From Clostridiaceae bacterium (lineage in GTDB: Bacteria; Bacillota_I; Bacilli_A; Erysipelotrichales; Coprobacillaceae), in assembly GCA_902363625.1 (NCBI GenBank), contig CABJAS010000003.1:248001-312000 (forward strand): a stretch of 64,000 nucleotides of DNA, written 5' to 3'. How positions within the stretch are numbered: the stretch's first letter is position 1; every line of letters begins with the position of its first letter. The notes below the pieces were generated by a model. The model was not told where the DNA came from. It did no database searches and saw only the letters and a program-made list of their open reading frames with translations. Made by a program: the position numbers and the translations under genes. Shown one piece after another: positions 1-9,204 of this stretch.

Positions 1-49
1 GCATTTTTAATTTTATATGCAACTTAATTATATTCATTTTTGGGACTTT

Positions 50-1039
50 CTAATTTAAGGCAGACACAATCGCTTTATGCAGTTTCCAGACATCGTCACC
101 ATAGTTGCTTATTAACGTGATCACTGTCTTTTTTTCTTTATTATAGCTGGAAATAAAACTAACTCCGGGATCACTTCCCTGAAAATAAGGCAGGTAGCTA
201 TCCCCCTGCTTTTTCAGCCATAACCCATAGCCATAGCAGTCAGCTTCTCCACTGTGATTGGTCATCATGCTTTTTGTCATTTGATAAGACAATAATTGAT
301 GAGAAAGCAGTCCCTGCCAAAACAGCTGAATATCCTTGATTGTTGTAAAGGCTCCGCCTGCTCCGGTTCCTTTTGCATCAACACTGAAAATATTAGTACG
401 ATAACAGTTTCTATTCACATCATAAATATAGTGATGAGCGCATTTTTTTGGAAGACAATCTAATTCATAGTAGCCTGTATTGGTCATATTGCAGGGGTTA
501 AATATCTTTTCTTTTAAATAATGGTCAAAAGCCATTCCGGTTGTTTTTTCCATAATCAGTGCCAATAAAACATAGCCGGCATTATTATATTGGAATTTAC
601 TTTTTCGTTCATACATCATTGGTTTATTTATAAATAGCGGCAGTAAATCTTTGTTAGAACGAATTTTGTAGTTAGGAAAGTCAATCCAGAGTTCTTCATA
701 TTCATTCATGATGCTTTCATCAAAATAGTCCGGCATACCCGAAGTATGAGTTAACAGCTCTTCAATGGTAATACTGCTATCAATAGCTTTTAAGTCAAAA
801 TCTAAAATATCTCCAATTCTATCATTAAAATTAAGCTTTCCTGATTCTATAAGCTGCATAATGCCTACAGCAACAAACACTTTACCGGCAGAAGCGGTCG
901 CAAACTTCGTTTCTATATCATTTGGCACTTTATTAGGAAGATCGGCATAGCCATAGGCTTTTAAAAAACAAGGTTCATTTTCTTGAGTAACAGATATACA
1001 GCCTCTAAATTCTGTGTTTATTAAATGATCAATCGTCAT
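50..1039 (-). CDS. Serine hydrolase, beta-lactamase/PBP-like (class C fold)
   Basis: A 329-residue protein of the beta-lactamase family (Pfam PF00144 type). The catalytic triad motifs are visible: SAGK at residues 50-53 (SxxK, nucleophile Ser50) and YNN at 151-153 (YxN), plus HTSGMPDY near residue 98, which is typical of this family. No signal peptide or membrane segment is apparent, so it is probably cytoplasmic. Likely roles are esterase, D-aminopeptidase or peptidoglycan-fragment hydrolase; the sequence does not fix the substrate, and true beta-lactamase activity is unlikely without an export signal. It ends close to the window edge and the next gene upstream is a GNAT in the same direction. 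Confidence 0.8.
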   Translation of the reverse strand: MTIDHLINTEFRGCISVTQENEPCFLKAYGYADLPNKVPNDIETKFATASAGKVFVAVGIMQLIESGKLNFNDRIGDILDFDLKAIDSSITIEELLTHTSGMPDYFDESIMNEYEELWIDFPNYKIRSNKDLLPLFINKPMMYERKSKFQYNNAGYVLLALIMEKTTGMAFDHYLKEKIFNPCNMTNTGYYELDCLPKKCAHHYIYDVNRNCYRTNIFSVDAKGTGAGGAFTTIKDIQLFWQGLLSHQLLSYQMTKSMMTNHSGEADCYGYGLWLKKQGDSYLPYFQGSDPGVSFISSYNKEKKTVITLISNYGDDVWKLHKAIVSALN

Positions 1040-1071
1040 ATTTTAAAATTCCTTTCTTCTCTCTTAAAAAA

Positions 1072-1605
1072 TTATAGCAGACATTCCAATTGGCGATCAA
1101 AGGGTTCACTGATCACATGCATCTCATTTATTTCCATTGCATCCACACATCCCATTGCCTGATAAAAGGATTGTGTTTCCACTGCCGAATGGGAAGAAAT
1201 ATAGAGTTTCTTTGCGCCATGTTTCTTCGCCCAATTTTTTGCAAAACAAAATAGTTTTTTGCCGATTCCCTGCTGACGCATATCGTTGGAAACATGGAGA
1301 CTGCTCAAATCAAGATAGTCACGATTTTCCCCGAAAAAACTTGATTCAACGGATACAAACCCTTTTAACTGCTTATCTAAAAAAGCACCTAAAACATAGC
1401 CATTCGTCTTTAAAGTATGTTGCAGACAGCTAGTTAGCTCCTGATACTCTTCCATTGTCCAATCATCAATAAACGGACATTCTTTAATTTGCCAAATACC
1501 ATCGATGAACCGATAACATTCAGTCACCTTTTGCCGACGATAAAAATGAGCAAATAAGTCTATCTTTATTTCTTCTGTAGTCAAAGGTTTATATACAATC
1601 ATCAT
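1072..1605 (-). CDS. GNAT family N-acetyltransferase
   Basis: An acetyl-CoA-dependent N-acetyltransferase of about 177 residues. The acetyl-CoA loop is seen as MRQQGIGKKLF, preceded by the beta strand LDLSSLHVS and followed by a helix with KNWAKKHGAKKLYISS, the usual GNAT motif A/B order. A longer frame starts at 1650, but AAAGGAG lies just upstream of the tandem ATGs at 1605 and 1602, and the 1606-1650 stretch overlaps the remains of an upstream pseudogene, so the later start is preferred. The substrate is unknown. Confidence 0.8.
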   Translation of the reverse strand: MMIVYKPLTTEEIKIDLFAHFYRRQKVTECYRFIDGIWQIKECPFIDDWTMEEYQELTSCLQHTLKTNGYVLGAFLDKQLKGFVSVESSFFGENRDYLDLSSLHVSNDMRQQGIGKKLFCFAKNWAKKHGAKKLYISSHSAVETQSFYQAMGCVDAMEINEMHVISEPFDRQLECLL

Positions 1606-1615
1606 ATTATCTCCT

Positions 1616-2063
1616 TTATGATAAGGGTTTCCTGTATGAAAGAGAGACATTCTTTATAAGTTCATCATCACACATAGCAGAATAGTATTTATTTAAATGA
1701 GGATCTATTGTTATGACATCTAAAGGATTTCCCCGATGTGAATGCTCTCGATCAATCGTAGATGTCATTATGAATCATTCAATTCTTTTCCATCAACTCG
1801 CTTAACTAATATACCCGGTTAGTTTGGTCTAGGCACACGATCGATATAAAGTCGAAAATCAGCACCAAGCATTGGGATCTGTGTCTGTCTAAAATAAGCT
1901 AATGCTTTTTTCAAGGCATTTTCTTTTGGACTTTGACCATCCACCAAGATTTCCAGTTTAAGATTAATATCTTTGGGAGTAACAATGTCAATCGGAAGAT
2001 TTTTTAAACACCTTGTCATATTCTTAGTATTATTCCCAGTGTATAAAGCAACTACATCTCCAT
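1616..2063 (-). pseudogene. Decayed RdgB/HAM1-like non-canonical purine NTP pyrophosphatase
   Basis: Two same-strand fragments look like the two ends of one RdgB/HAM1-type house-cleaning pyrophosphatase. The N-terminal part reads VALYTGNNTKN, then TPKDINL and SPKENALKKALAY, matching the TGN..K, PKD and ENAL..KA motifs of the family. The C-terminal part reads HRGNPLDVITIDP then NKYY, as in the family's tail. A one-base deletion just after ATGGAGAT (2063-2056) shifts the start out of frame, a stop at 1819 ends the first part, and roughly 60-70 central residues including the catalytic Asp region are missing. A TATAAT box (2080-2085, minus) remains upstream. I read this as a dead gene; the family call comes from motif recall, not a search. 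Confidence 0.55.
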
Positions 2064-2099
2064 TACTCCCCTTTTCCCCATTATAGCATTATTTTAGAT

Positions 2100-2124
2100 A
2101 AAATAAAAAAGTGCTGAGCACTTT
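2100..2124 (-). terminator. Rho-independent terminator after the GH1 gene
   Basis: On the minus strand the palindrome AAAGTGCTCAGCACTTT is followed by TTTATTTTA, a compact stem with a U tract, placed about 70 bases after the GH1 stop codon. Confidence 0.7.
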
Positions 2125-2130
2125 ATGATC

Positions 2131-2170
2131 GTTAACAAAGTGATACTTCAAAGAGTATCGCTTTGTTAAC
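2131..2170. repeat. 17-bp near-perfect inverted repeat
   Basis: Arms start with GTTAACAAAG and end with CTTTGTTAAC around a 6-base loop, with one G-T pair. It sits between the GH1 stop and the terminator at 2100-2124. It is followed by no U tract of its own, so it may protect the mRNA 3' end or bind a protein. Confidence 0.6.
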
Positions 2171-2193
2171 AATCTGGGAATGCAAAAGCATTC

Positions 2194-3618
<1,425 letters not shown>

Positions 3619-3720
3619 TTATATATAGGTATATTATACTCGATATGGATTCAGATAAAAAGACTTTTAACGACTCTTGACAAAAGGCTTTCAAAATATG
3701 TAAATTTTTTCACAAATATA

Positions 3721-3749
3721 TTGACATTTCATTTCCATCTCCATATAAT
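3721..3749 (+). promoter_or_regulatory. Consensus sigma-A promoter of the NiaX-like gene
   Basis: TTGACA at 3721-3726 and TATAAT at 3744-3749 are separated by exactly 17 bases. Both hexamers match the consensus fully, so in the absence of a repressor the gene should be strongly transcribed. Confidence 0.85.
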
Positions 3750-3758
3750 TTAGTCATA

Positions 3759-3768
3759 TGTCATGACA
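3759..3768. promoter_or_regulatory. Palindromic operator candidate over the start site
   Basis: TGTCATGACA is a perfect 10-base palindrome beginning about 10 bases after the -10 box, inside a wider ATATGT...ACATAT dyad. A repressor here would block a very strong promoter. NiaR (niacin-responsive) is a reasonable guess from the downstream gene, but I cannot verify its motif. Confidence 0.5.
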
Positions 3769-3802
3769 CATATACAAACATAAATATCTAGGGGGAAAAT
3801 TT

Positions 3803-4411
3803 ATGAAAAACAACAAAATCCATAAAATGGTCATTGCTGCATTATTATGTGCAATCGGAATTATCATTCCAATGTTTTCACCGGTGAAGCTAGTATTGGA
3901 GCCAGCCTCATTCACTTTAGCAAGTCATGTGGCAATTATGATTGCGATGTTCGTCTCACCGACTGTAGCTATCTTCGTTTCCTTAGGAACGACTTTAGGT
4001 TTCTTAATGGCAGGATTTCCAATCGTTGTCGTAGTCAGAGCATTCAGTCAAGTAGTTTGGGCATTTGGCGGAGCTTATTATTTAATGAAAAAACCTGAAA
4101 CGATGAAATCATTGCCAAAAATGATTGTCTTCTTCTTTATCATTTCATTGATTCACGGGGGATTGGAAATGATCAGTGTTTGTCCTTTCTATTTTGGCAA
4201 CAATCTGGGAGCCGGTTACTACAACAAAGGATTCGTTTATGCAGTGCTTGGTTTAGTTGGAGGCGGTACTGTTGTTCATGGAATGGTTGACTTTGCGATT
4301 TCTGTTGTCGTATATAAAGCGTTATTATCAATCAGAAGCATCAAGGCGGTTTGTCAGGTAAAAGAAGTATTTACTTCTGATGACCATGTCGCTAAAACAG
4401 TAGCTCAATAA
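3803..4411 (+). CDS. niaX: ECF transporter S component, NiaX-like (probable niacin uptake)
   Basis: A 202-residue integral membrane protein with about five to six hydrophobic segments and a short basic N terminus, as in ECF substrate-binding S components. The stretch EPASFTLASHVAI...AMFVSP...LGTTLGFLMAGFP resembles the NiaX family of niacin S components. It would work with shared EcfA/A'/T subunits, none of which is encoded here. GGGGGAAAA precedes the ATG. A consensus promoter plus a palindrome (3721-3768) point to repressor control, and a terminator follows at 4449. The niacin assignment is from recalled family sequence; another vitamin is possible. Confidence 0.6.
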   Translation: MKNNKIHKMVIAALLCAIGIIIPMFSPVKLVLEPASFTLASHVAIMIAMFVSPTVAIFVSLGTTLGFLMAGFPIVVVVRAFSQVVWAFGGAYYLMKKPETMKSLPKMIVFFFIISLIHGGLEMISVCPFYFGNNLGAGYYNKGFVYAVLGLVGGGTVVHGMVDFAISVVVYKALLSIRSIKAVCQVKEVFTSDDHVAKTVAQ

Positions 4412-4448
4412 AAAAGAAACCGTTAAACAAATGGATGTCAACGGTTCA

Positions 4449-4470
4449 AGACGGGTATGCCCGTCTTTTA
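4449..4470. terminator. Terminator between convergent genes
   Basis: GACGGG, loop TATG, CCCGTC, then TTTTATTTT. It ends the NiaX-like gene and overlaps the last codon of the convergent exporter gene. Confidence 0.85.
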
Positions 4471-4893
4471 TTTTGTTCTTTTAAAGAGTGTATGGGGAAT
4501 CGCTAAAGCAAAAGCAATTCCTAAAGCAATCATCACGGCGGTAGAAAATGTTTCCAGTCCTTTAGTAAGGGCAAGCGAATGCTGATTGGTTATAAAATAA
4601 TAAGCTGTGTAATAAATGCCGGCCCCGGGAACCAGAGGAAAGATGCCGCAGATGAGAAAAACGGTTAACGGCAGTTTTCTTTTTACGGCTAGAAAGCGAC
4701 AGAAGATGGTTAATACCAACGCTCCGATAAAAATCGATTTCGTGTATCCCAGTCCCAAAGCTAAACCACCTAAATAACATAGCCAGCCGATCATACCGGC
4801 TAAACCGCAATAAAGATATTCACTGATTGGAACACTAAACAGCACTGAAAATGAAATCGTTCCGATCAATGCCACTAGTCCCTGACTGATCAT
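4468..4893 (-). CDS. ThrE-type exporter, small subunit (YjjB/DUF3815-like)
   Basis: About 141 residues with four hydrophobic helices and the family stretch GIFPLVPGAGIYYTAYY. Together with the upstream DUF1212 protein it makes a split version of the single-chain threonine/serine exporter ThrE. The ATG at 4893 forms an ATGA overlap with the stop of the upstream gene, a sign of translational coupling, so the longer frame to 4953 is rejected. It exports threonine, serine or a similar small metabolite in characterised relatives; the substrate here is not determined. Confidence 0.75.
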   Translation of the reverse strand: MISQGLVALIGTISFSVLFSVPISEYLYCGLAGMIGWLCYLGGLALGLGYTKSIFIGALVLTIFCRFLAVKRKLPLTVFLICGIFPLVPGAGIYYTAYYFITNQHSLALTKGLETFSTAVMIALGIAFALAIPHTLFKRTK

Positions 4894-5663
4894 AGCACCA
4901 CCCCCAGCATCTGATAAATAGAAAGACTGATTCCTACCCCACAGGCAATACACCCTGCAACCAATACAGCATCTAAAAGATGGATCATTCCCGATAAATA
5001 ATCACTGTTGATAATATCTCGAACCGAAGTTGTAATCAGTACCCCCGGAACTAAAGGAATGATTGAGCCCATGATAATATGATCCAAAGAACTGCCTAAG
5101 CCAAAGTGATAGGATAAGCAGCCAATCAGTCCCACGACACTGCTTCCTAATATATTCTGCATGATTTTACTGGTCTTTCCTTTTAATATATATAGAAAAA
5201 AGATATACAAGGCTAAGCCTGAGATGAAAGAAGCAACACTATCCATCACACTCCCGCCTAATAAATAACAAAAAGTCGCCGCACCGATTCCGGAAGCAAA
5301 GATCTGCATGCAAGGAGAAGAAAAAGGAATCTGTTTAGCCTCCTCAATCTTCAAATAAGCCTCTTTAAGGGGCAGGCGTTGATCACAGATCATGCGCGAT
5401 AATTCGTTTACTGCACAAATTCGTCCTAAATGAACAGGTGCTAATGGAACATAGCGTAATTGGGTAGTATAGAGTTTTTCCCCATCATTGACACTGACAA
5501 ACAACCCATTAGCAATCACATACACATGAAACTGTTCAATGCCATAGCTGTCCGCAATGCGTTCTAGTGTATCTTGCACACGAAAGATTTCTGCTCCGCT
5601 TTTTAAAAGCAGCTCCCCAATCTGAACACACAGTTCAACAACTTCCTGCGCATTCTCTTTCAT
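4890..5663 (-). CDS. ThrE-type exporter, large subunit (YjjP/DUF1212-like)
   Basis: A 257-residue protein. The N-terminal half is soluble (residues 1-115, with GELLLKSGAEIFRVQDTLERI and FVSVNDGE-like family motifs), followed by about five membrane helices including SIIPLVPGVLIT. This is the DUF1212 half of a split ThrE exporter. It overlaps the downstream partner by four bases and its own ATG overlaps the stop of the upstream dehydrogenase by four bases, so the three genes are one translationally coupled operon. Confidence 0.78.
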   Translation of the reverse strand: MKENAQEVVELCVQIGELLLKSGAEIFRVQDTLERIADSYGIEQFHVYVIANGLFVSVNDGEKLYTTQLRYVPLAPVHLGRICAVNELSRMICDQRLPLKEAYLKIEEAKQIPFSSPCMQIFASGIGAATFCYLLGGSVMDSVASFISGLALYIFFLYILKGKTSKIMQNILGSSVVGLIGCLSYHFGLGSSLDHIIMGSIIPLVPGVLITTSVRDIINSDYLSGMIHLLDAVLVAGCIACGVGISLSIYQMLGVVL

Positions 5664-6580
5664 TTTTTTACCTCAAAGGGAATCGGACGATGATGCAGAG
5701 CGTCAATCATTTGGCTGACACATAGATTCCCTACCCGTTTCAAGGCCTCATTCGTATTTGCGCCTAAATGGGGAGTAATGATCATATTTTCCAACAACAT
5801 CAATTTTGAAAAATGCGGTTCATGGGTAAGTACGTCACTGGCTGCCCCGGCAATTTTCTTTTCTTTTAAAGCATGATATATTGCCTCTTCGTCAATGATG
5901 GCTCCACGCGCTGTATTGATTAAAAAGGCTGTAGGTTTCATTACTTCTAATTCAGCTTTCCCTATCAAATGATAGGTTTCTTCATTTAATGGCAGACATA
6001 GACAAACATAATCACTTTGACGAAGTAAGCTAACGAGATTTGCACAATGAGTGATCCCCAATTCGTTTGCTGCTGTCTGATCTAAATGACGTGAATACCC
6101 TAACACATTCATCTTAAAGCCGGCTTTTAAAATCGAAATTGCCTGTTTGGCAATGGCTCCCACACCGATAAATCCTACTGTCTTCCTACTTAACTCCTGT
6201 CCCATTAAATAAGAGGGCGCTAAATTGCTAATAGCTTGCGATGAATAATCATGCTCCGCCTTGATAAGCTGTCTTGATAAAGCTAACATGAACATGACGA
6301 TCATCTCAGCAACCGAAGTACTGTTTTGATTAGGTGCATTGAACACCTTGATATGACGTTTTTTTGCTTCCTCTATATCCACGTCATCGCAGCCACTTCC
6401 ATGAATGCCAATGACTTTCAAATTGGGCAGCTGATCCATCAAGCCTTTATCCACCTTTATATTACGAGTAATCAATCCTTCAATCTTTTGCGGCAATGAA
6501 AAGTCTTCAACAATCTCAGTCTCACTGTTTAAAAGTGCATAACTGTCGGGATGAATGGGTTCCGATAAATATACAGCCAT
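5660..6580 (-). CDS. D-isomer-specific 2-hydroxyacid dehydrogenase
   Basis: A 306-residue NAD(P)-dependent oxidoreductase of the 2-hydroxyacid dehydrogenase family (phosphoglycerate/hydroxypyruvate/lactate type). The Rossmann motif is GVGAIAKQA (139-147), and the catalytic Arg225 (NTARGA), Glu254 (THEP) and His271 (TPHLG) are all present. It has no ACT domain, so it is not a regulated long-form SerA. Coupling to a ThrE-like exporter suggests, without proof, a link to serine or hydroxyacid overflow. A strong AAAGGAGG site precedes the ATG. Confidence 0.82.
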   Translation of the reverse strand: MAVYLSEPIHPDSYALLNSETEIVEDFSLPQKIEGLITRNIKVDKGLMDQLPNLKVIGIHGSGCDDVDIEEAKKRHIKVFNAPNQNSTSVAEMIVMFMLALSRQLIKAEHDYSSQAISNLAPSYLMGQELSRKTVGFIGVGAIAKQAISILKAGFKMNVLGYSRHLDQTAANELGITHCANLVSLLRQSDYVCLCLPLNEETYHLIGKAELEVMKPTAFLINTARGAIIDEEAIYHALKEKKIAGAASDVLTHEPHFSKLMLLENMIITPHLGANTNEALKRVGNLCVSQMIDALHHRPIPFEVKK

Positions 6581-6603
6581 ATGTCCGCCTCCTTTAAAAG
6601 CGT

Positions 6604-7428
6604 TTATTTTTCATCATAATCATCTAAAAAACTATGAGCGATACCATCTTTCTTATAACCGATCACCGTATCTAAATTAATATTATGAATACTTCTAAAT
6701 ATATTAATATCCACATTTGGATAAATTTTACGATATGCGGCAATCAAACGTTTCATTTCATTTCTTTTAGAACCACCGCCGGTTTCAGTGATTGTCTCTG
6801 TTAATCGACAGGCACATAATAAAAACTTTAATTGATGATAGTCACGCCAGCGTATGATCGCTGCTTCTTTAACTAAGTATAAAGGACGAATCAATTCCAT
6901 TCCTTCAAAATTATCACTATGCAGCTTAGGCATCATTGTTTTGATCTCTGAACCATAAAACATGCTCATCAGAATCGTTTCAATCGCATCATCAAAATGA
7001 TGACCTAAAGCAATCTTATTGCACCCTAAGCTTTGGGCAAAGCGATATAAATAGCCTCGGCGCATTCTGGCACATAAATAGCATGGATTTTCATCCACTG
7101 AATCGACAATCTCAAAGATATCGGACTTAAAAATCTGAATCGGAATATCCAGCTTTTCTGCATTATCTTTGATTAATTGCAGATTTTCCTCTTTATATCC
7201 CGGATCCATCACAATGAATTCAATGTCAAAATTATTCTGTCCGTGACGCTTTAATTCCTGAAACAGCTTTGCCATCAGCATCGAATCCTTTCCTCCGGAA
7301 ATACAGATTCCGATATGGTCTCCATCTTTGATCAGCTGATATTCATTAATGGCTTTTATAAAAGGGCGCCATATTTCTTTACGATATTTTTTTATAATAC
7401 TTCTTTCTACTTCCTGATAAAATTCCAT
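6604..7428 (-). CDS. ttcA: TtcA-like tRNA 2-thiocytidine biosynthesis protein
   Basis: A 274-residue N-type ATP pyrophosphatase. The PP-loop is SGGKDS at residues 44-49. The Fe-S cluster ligands of TtcA-type thiolases are seen as Cys116-x2-Cys119 in CYLCARMRRG and a further Cys205/Cys207 in LLCACR. TtcA adds sulfur to cytidine-32 of tRNA through an Fe-S intermediate. The protein is slightly shorter than the E. coli enzyme (about 310). It is 23 bases upstream of the dehydrogenase gene in the same direction, so it could head that operon. Confidence 0.75.
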   Translation of the reverse strand: MEFYQEVERSIIKKYRKEIWRPFIKAINEYQLIKDGDHIGICISGGKDSMLMAKLFQELKRHGQNNFDIEFIVMDPGYKEENLQLIKDNAEKLDIPIQIFKSDIFEIVDSVDENPCYLCARMRRGYLYRFAQSLGCNKIALGHHFDDAIETILMSMFYGSEIKTMMPKLHSDNFEGMELIRPLYLVKEAAIIRWRDYHQLKFLLCACRLTETITETGGGSKRNEMKRLIAAYRKIYPNVDINIFRSIHNINLDTVIGYKKDGIAHSFLDDYDEK

Positions 7429-7538
7429 GTTCTTTCCTTTCTACTATTACCTTCTAAATTTTTAACATATTTTTATCTTTTTGACTACAAATTTAAAGAG
7501 AAAAAGATAATATTTATGTACTTATAAAGAGATTTTGC

Positions 7539-7544
7539 TATAAT
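7539..7544 (+). promoter_or_regulatory. Extended -10 promoter for the HAD operon
   Basis: TGC followed by TATAAT gives an extended -10 box 20 bases before the HAD start codon; no good -35 is visible. Confidence 0.55.
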
Positions 7545-7564
7545 TTTAAAGATGAGGTGATAAA

Positions 7565-8341
7565 ATGCAGGAAATTCTATTTTTTGATGTAGATGGAACA
7601 TTGCTCGATTCACAGTTTCATATGGCAGAATCTACTAAAAAAGCGCTCATTCAATTAAAGCAGAACGGACATCGGCTTTGCATCGCAACGGGCAGAAGCT
7701 ATGATTCTTTATTGCGTACTCATATCACAGAGATGATAGAATGGGATGGCATTCTCTGCAATAACGGACAATTAGTATTAGACAAAGATCGCAGAATTCT
7801 GTTTAAAGCCTTGATTCCCATAGAATCAGCCCGCGCTTTTTTAAAGATTGCCGCAAAGAAAAACTATCCTGTCGTTGTCAAATGCAAAGAACGTTTTATT
7901 TCGCAAGCAGCTGATGAAAACACAATTTTGGTGCACCGGCATTTCAATAATCCACTGCCGAAAGTTGGCACTTTGGATCATCAGGAAGTGGAAGCAATGA
8001 ACATATATGCTCCTCAATCAGAGGATTATCATGATTTTTCTCAGATTGAAGGCATTGATATTATCCCCTGTGCCTTAAACTATGCGGAGGTAAGTCCTAA
8101 AGGCGTCAGCAAGGCTTCTTCTATTAACTATTTACTTCAATACTATGGGCATACTTCTTACATTGCTTTTGGCGATTCGCCAAATGATATCAAGATGCTT
8201 AAGAATGCCAAAACTGCCGTTGTGATGGGGCAAAGCATTGAGGAAGTCAAACGCTGTGCAACACTCGTTACCCACTCCATTGATCAAGATGGCATCATGG
8301 CTGCCTGTTTGCAGTTACATTTACTTAAGGAGGAAACATAA
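7565..8341 (+). CDS. HAD superfamily phosphatase, Cof/Cof-like (type IIB)
   Basis: A 258-residue Cof-type HAD hydrolase. Motif I is FFDVDGTLLDS (Asp8 nucleophile, Asp10), motif II is CIATGRS, motif III Lys is in PKGVSKASS, and motif IV is FGDSPNDIKML. The insert between motifs II and III is the C2B cap domain. These enzymes dephosphorylate sugar phosphates or flavin mononucleotide. It heads a three-gene operon: its TAA overlaps the next ATG by one base. A second HAD of the same type is at 12293. Confidence 0.87.
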   Translation: MQEILFFDVDGTLLDSQFHMAESTKKALIQLKQNGHRLCIATGRSYDSLLRTHITEMIEWDGILCNNGQLVLDKDRRILFKALIPIESARAFLKIAAKKNYPVVVKCKERFISQAADENTILVHRHFNNPLPKVGTLDHQEVEAMNIYAPQSEDYHDFSQIEGIDIIPCALNYAEVSPKGVSKASSINYLLQYYGHTSYIAFGDSPNDIKMLKNAKTAVVMGQSIEEVKRCATLVTHSIDQDGIMAACLQLHLLKEET

Positions 8342-8685
8342 TGCGTATCTATCCCACCACTACCTTTAATTATCAGTATTTAGATGAAAATAATCAAATT
8401 CAAAACTTGAACTATCATGTTGTGAGTTTTCATGAATATTTGTACGATCAAGATATTGATTTATTTTATATTGAAAATGCTTCTATTATAAGTGCTCAGC
8501 AAACTATTGAACTTGACAAAGCAGCTTTAGAATATGCTTATCTTGGATATTTAGATAATCCTAAAGAGCTTACGCTCCTATTTCCACGTGATCCGAGCAA
8601 AGCAAGTTGGATCTTCAATGTTCAAGATATTCGATTCAACTATAAATCGAACATACCAAACTGGGGAGATGAAGATAATGTTTAA
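8341..8685 (+). CDS. Conserved hypothetical protein, 114 aa
   Basis: I do not recognise this protein. It is acidic, soluble, rich in Tyr, Asn and Asp, with no signal peptide, Cys or membrane segment. It is clearly translated as part of an operon: the start overlaps the HAD stop by one base behind AAGGAGG, and its end overlaps the next gene by eight bases. The next gene looks like a degenerate NTPase, so it may be a partner of that protein; this is only context. Confidence 0.6.
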   Translation: MRIYPTTTFNYQYLDENNQIQNLNYHVVSFHEYLYDQDIDLFYIENASIISAQQTIELDKAALEYAYLGYLDNPKELTLLFPRDPSKASWIFNVQDIRFNYKSNIPNWGDEDNV

Positions 8686-9196
8686 ACATATATTTCTAAC
8701 GGGTGAGCATGATCAGCTCAAATCAAGGATTATTGATCAGCTGTTAGAGGATAAGACTTTCAGCGGATTTACTATTCTGCCTTATCAGATCAACGGACAA
8801 CAAAAAGGTCGCTATCTGCATAGTTATGTTGCTGTTGAAGAATATGATAATGATCTGCCGATCGAGGTGAAGATCAACTCTCAGCAAAGTGTAACGGTCC
8901 CCAATGTTTTAGATTACTTTGGAGCGAAAATTCTTTTAAACAGTCTTCACTCTTCTGCATCTATCATCAAGATGGATCCCCTTTGCATATCCGATCATAA
9001 AGCATTGATTTTTTTGGAAGAATTTGATCGCTGTCTTTATAGTGACAAACATATTATTGGTGCCCTTTCTACTATGACCGATGAATTAAGTGCCTTAGTA
9101 TTTGCCAATAAAGAAAGCTGTTTACTGGAAATCAATGAAATGAACCAGACACAAATCGTAGAAAACTTAAAAAGGATCATGTCCAAATGGGACTGA
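8678..9196 (+). CDS. THEP1-like NTPase fold protein with a degenerate P-loop
   Basis: A 172-residue protein. The start MFKHIFLTGE is chosen because GGGGAG lies upstream; a longer frame from 8588 runs inside the previous gene. The opening strand plus LTGEHDQLKSRI and the following SGFTILPYQINGQQKGRYL resemble nucleoside-triphosphatase THEP1 (LTG..G.GKTT, then GF.T.E....R.G). The Gly-Lys-Thr of Walker A is absent and the IDEIG-like Walker B reads IFLEEFDR. It is therefore likely either a non-catalytic relative or a false similarity. Its stop codon lies within the terminator stem. Confidence 0.5.
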   Translation: MFKHIFLTGEHDQLKSRIIDQLLEDKTFSGFTILPYQINGQQKGRYLHSYVAVEEYDNDLPIEVKINSQQSVTVPNVLDYFGAKILLNSLHSSASIIKMDPLCISDHKALIFLEEFDRCLYSDKHIIGALSTMTDELSALVFANKESCLLEINEMNQTQIVENLKRIMSKWD

Positions 9197-9203
9197 TCCT
9201 TTT
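9170..9203. terminator. Bidirectional terminator overlapping a stop codon
   Basis: AAAAGGATCA (9170-9179) pairs with TGATCCTTTT (9194-9203). The TGA stop of the upstream gene is the first triplet of the right arm. It serves both the HAD operon and the convergent YeiH gene. Confidence 0.85.
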
Positions 9204-9204
9204 A

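Noticed and set aside
1137..1433. Plus-strand frame of 98 codons opposite the GNAT gene
   Set aside because: It is a mirror frame of a well-supported GNAT and lacks its own start signals; other such opposite-strand frames in the window were dropped for the same reason.
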